From contig NZ_JAAAXJ010000004.1 in the NCBI RefSeq assembly GCF_009910705.1, positions 248,001 through 312,000 of the forward strand: a stretch of DNA of 64,000 bases. Direction: 5' to 3'. Source of the stretch: Microvirga arsenatis (GTDB lineage Bacteria; Pseudomonadota; Alphaproteobacteria; Rhizobiales; Beijerinckiaceae). The translations under genes were made by a program, and so were the position numbers. The notes beneath the pieces were generated by a model. The model had not been told where the DNA came from, made no database searches, and worked only from the letters and a program-made list of their open reading frames with translations. This document shows positions 63,079 to 64,000 of this stretch, one piece after another. The number at the start of each line of letters is the position of its first letter. The first letter of the stretch is position 1.

Positions 63079-64000
63079 CTAGCTCCCGTCCCGGACCGGG
63101 ATGACGACGCGCACGAGGGTCGCCGGATCGTCCCAGGGCCATTCCACGTGCGCGCCGAGCTGGCGCGACAGAGCCTTCAGGATGGTGCCGGAGGCGCTGT
63201 TCTGGGCTGCCTGCTTCTCCTCCGGGCTGAAGGCATCGTCGGAGAGCTGGAACAGGAGGGATCCATCCCGCATGCGCAGGGCGAGCTTCAGCTTGCCGTG
63301 GCGGTCCCGATAGGCATGAGTGAGGGCGTTGACCACGATTTCGTTGAACAGGAGCGCCATCGGCGCCGCCTTGGAGGGCTCGACCTCCACGGCGTCGATC
63401 TCGAGCTCCGCCGTGACCCTCACGCCCGGAACGGCGGCCGTGAGCTCCTCGCACAGGCTGCAGGCAAAGCGCGACGCGTCGAACCGGGCGGCGCCCTTGC
63501 CGTCATAAAGGTCGCGGTGGGCGGCGGCGAGCGCCTGCAGGCGCTCCCGCATGCGTCCGAGCACCTCGCGCACGGGACCCTCCTCGGCCTGGCGGATCTC
63601 GATGCCGATGAGGGACAGAAGAAGCTGCAGGTTGTTCTTCACCCGGTGATCGAGCTCGTGCAGCAGCGCCGTGCGCTCGTCGAGCATCCGTTGCAGGGCA
63701 TCCTGGGCCTGCCGTCTCTCGCTCCGCTCGCGGGCCTCCGCCATGGCGCGCAGCACGACGGCGGGAAGGCGGTCCAACTTGTCCTTCAGAACGTAGTCCG
63801 TCGCCCCGCGCTTCAGGGCTTCCACGGCCACCTCCTCGCCGAGGGCGCCGGAGACGAAGACGAAGGGCGTTTCGCGCGCATGATCCTGCGCGATCTCAAG
63901 CGCATGCAGGCCGGTGAAGGCAGGCAGGCGGTAATCGGCCAGGATCAGATCCCAGCGCCGGTCCCGGACGGCGGCCGTGAACTCCGGCGCCGTCACCACA
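63079..64000 (-). CDS. Receiver-HisKA_2/HWE kinase (hybrid response regulator), cut by right edge
   Basis: The visible 307 residues run to the window edge. They hold the C-terminal part of a receiver domain, with the phosphoacceptor aspartate in ILADYRLP and the conserved lysine in VLKDKLD. A short linker leads to a kinase H-box of HisKA_2/HWE type (ELDHRVKNNLQLLL) and an ATPase domain ending V-R-V-V-I-P-V-R-D-G-S. The N-terminus of the receiver is outside the window. Its stop is one base from the next kinase start, so the two are coupled. Confidence 0.85.
   Translation of the reverse strand, partial: VVTAPEFTAAVRDRRWDLILADYRLPAFTGLHALEIAQDHARETPFVFVSGALGEEVAVEALKRGATDYVLKDKLDRLPAVVLRAMAEARERSERRQAQDALQRMLDERTALLHELDHRVKNNLQLLLSLIGIEIRQAEEGPVREVLGRMRERLQALAAAHRDLYDGKGAARFDASRFACSLCEELTAAVPGVRVTAELEIDAVEVEPSKAAPMALLFNEIVVNALTHAYRDRHGKLKLALRMRDGSLLFQLSDDAFSPEEKQAAQNSASGTILKALSRQLGAHVEWPWDDPATLVRVVIPVRDGS

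Overview
The window is 64 kb of a GC-rich alphaproteobacterial chromosome, almost certainly Hyphomicrobiales (Rhizobiales) and probably near Methylobacteriaceae such as Microvirga or Methylobacterium. The order-level call rests on several things seen here: the cobST pair of aerobic cobalamin synthesis, an atpHAGDC operon without F0 genes, the order mdh-sucCD-odhAB-lpdA, a PutA lacking the ribbon-helix-helix domain beside a divergent Lrp-type regulator, an Omp19-like lipoprotein, HWE-family kinases, a GGAAC-N16-CGTT (EcfG-type) promoter, and a palindromic repeat of a kind common in Rhizobiales. The genus is inference. Nearly all of the window is core chromosome; no prophage, insertion sequence, CRISPR array or plasmid gene was seen.

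Layout. 1-5.9 kb: an SUV3-like helicase cut by the left edge, a DUF3108 protein, rpmB, a YhhQ-type queuosine-precursor transporter, then cobT overlapping a phytase-like esterase gene. 6-16.4 kb: cobS, a J-domain protein, BolA, a thiolase, LOG and NUDIX genes, an unusual peroxiredoxin-fold/prolyl-4-hydroxylase fusion, two EamA transporters, a DacA-type carboxypeptidase and a CobW GTPase. 16.4-24.9 kb: an NMT1/SsuA-type ABC importer, TerC, the putR/putA divergon and a 2'-5' RNA ligase-like gene. 24.9-30.8 kb: the F1 ATP synthase operon and a histidine phosphatase. 30.8-35.1 kb: priA and xerC divergent, a small double-glycine-leader peptide gene, and thymidine kinase.

35.1-50.7 kb is an energy-metabolism block on the minus strand. 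It holds mdh-sucC-sucD-odhA-(YciI)-odhB-lpdA, then, after zapE-tetR and an Inh/Omp19 lipoprotein, sdhCDAB with a divergent LysR gene. With the ATP synthase operon, most of the lower TCA cycle and F1 lie within 26 kb. 51.9-54.4 kb has a secreted lectin-like protein, folD-DUF167-yggT and tRNA-Ala(CGC). 54.4-59.5 kb is looser: small orphan genes (membrane, secreted, PRC-barrel), YbaN and a TetR regulator, with one convincing EcfG-type promoter suggesting a link to the general stress response. 59.5-64 kb has an amidase and two adjacent HWE/HisKA_2 kinases, the second cut by the right edge.

The most novel-looking items are the orphan double-glycine-leader peptide (34062-34304), the redox-dead peroxiredoxin/P4H fusion (10437-11588), a YciI gene inside the 2-oxoglutarate dehydrogenase operon, the candidate EcfG-driven short transcript near 55.9 kb, and perfect palindromes at 44596-44619 and 21092-21112. 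No complete new multi-gene defence or biosynthetic system was recognised.
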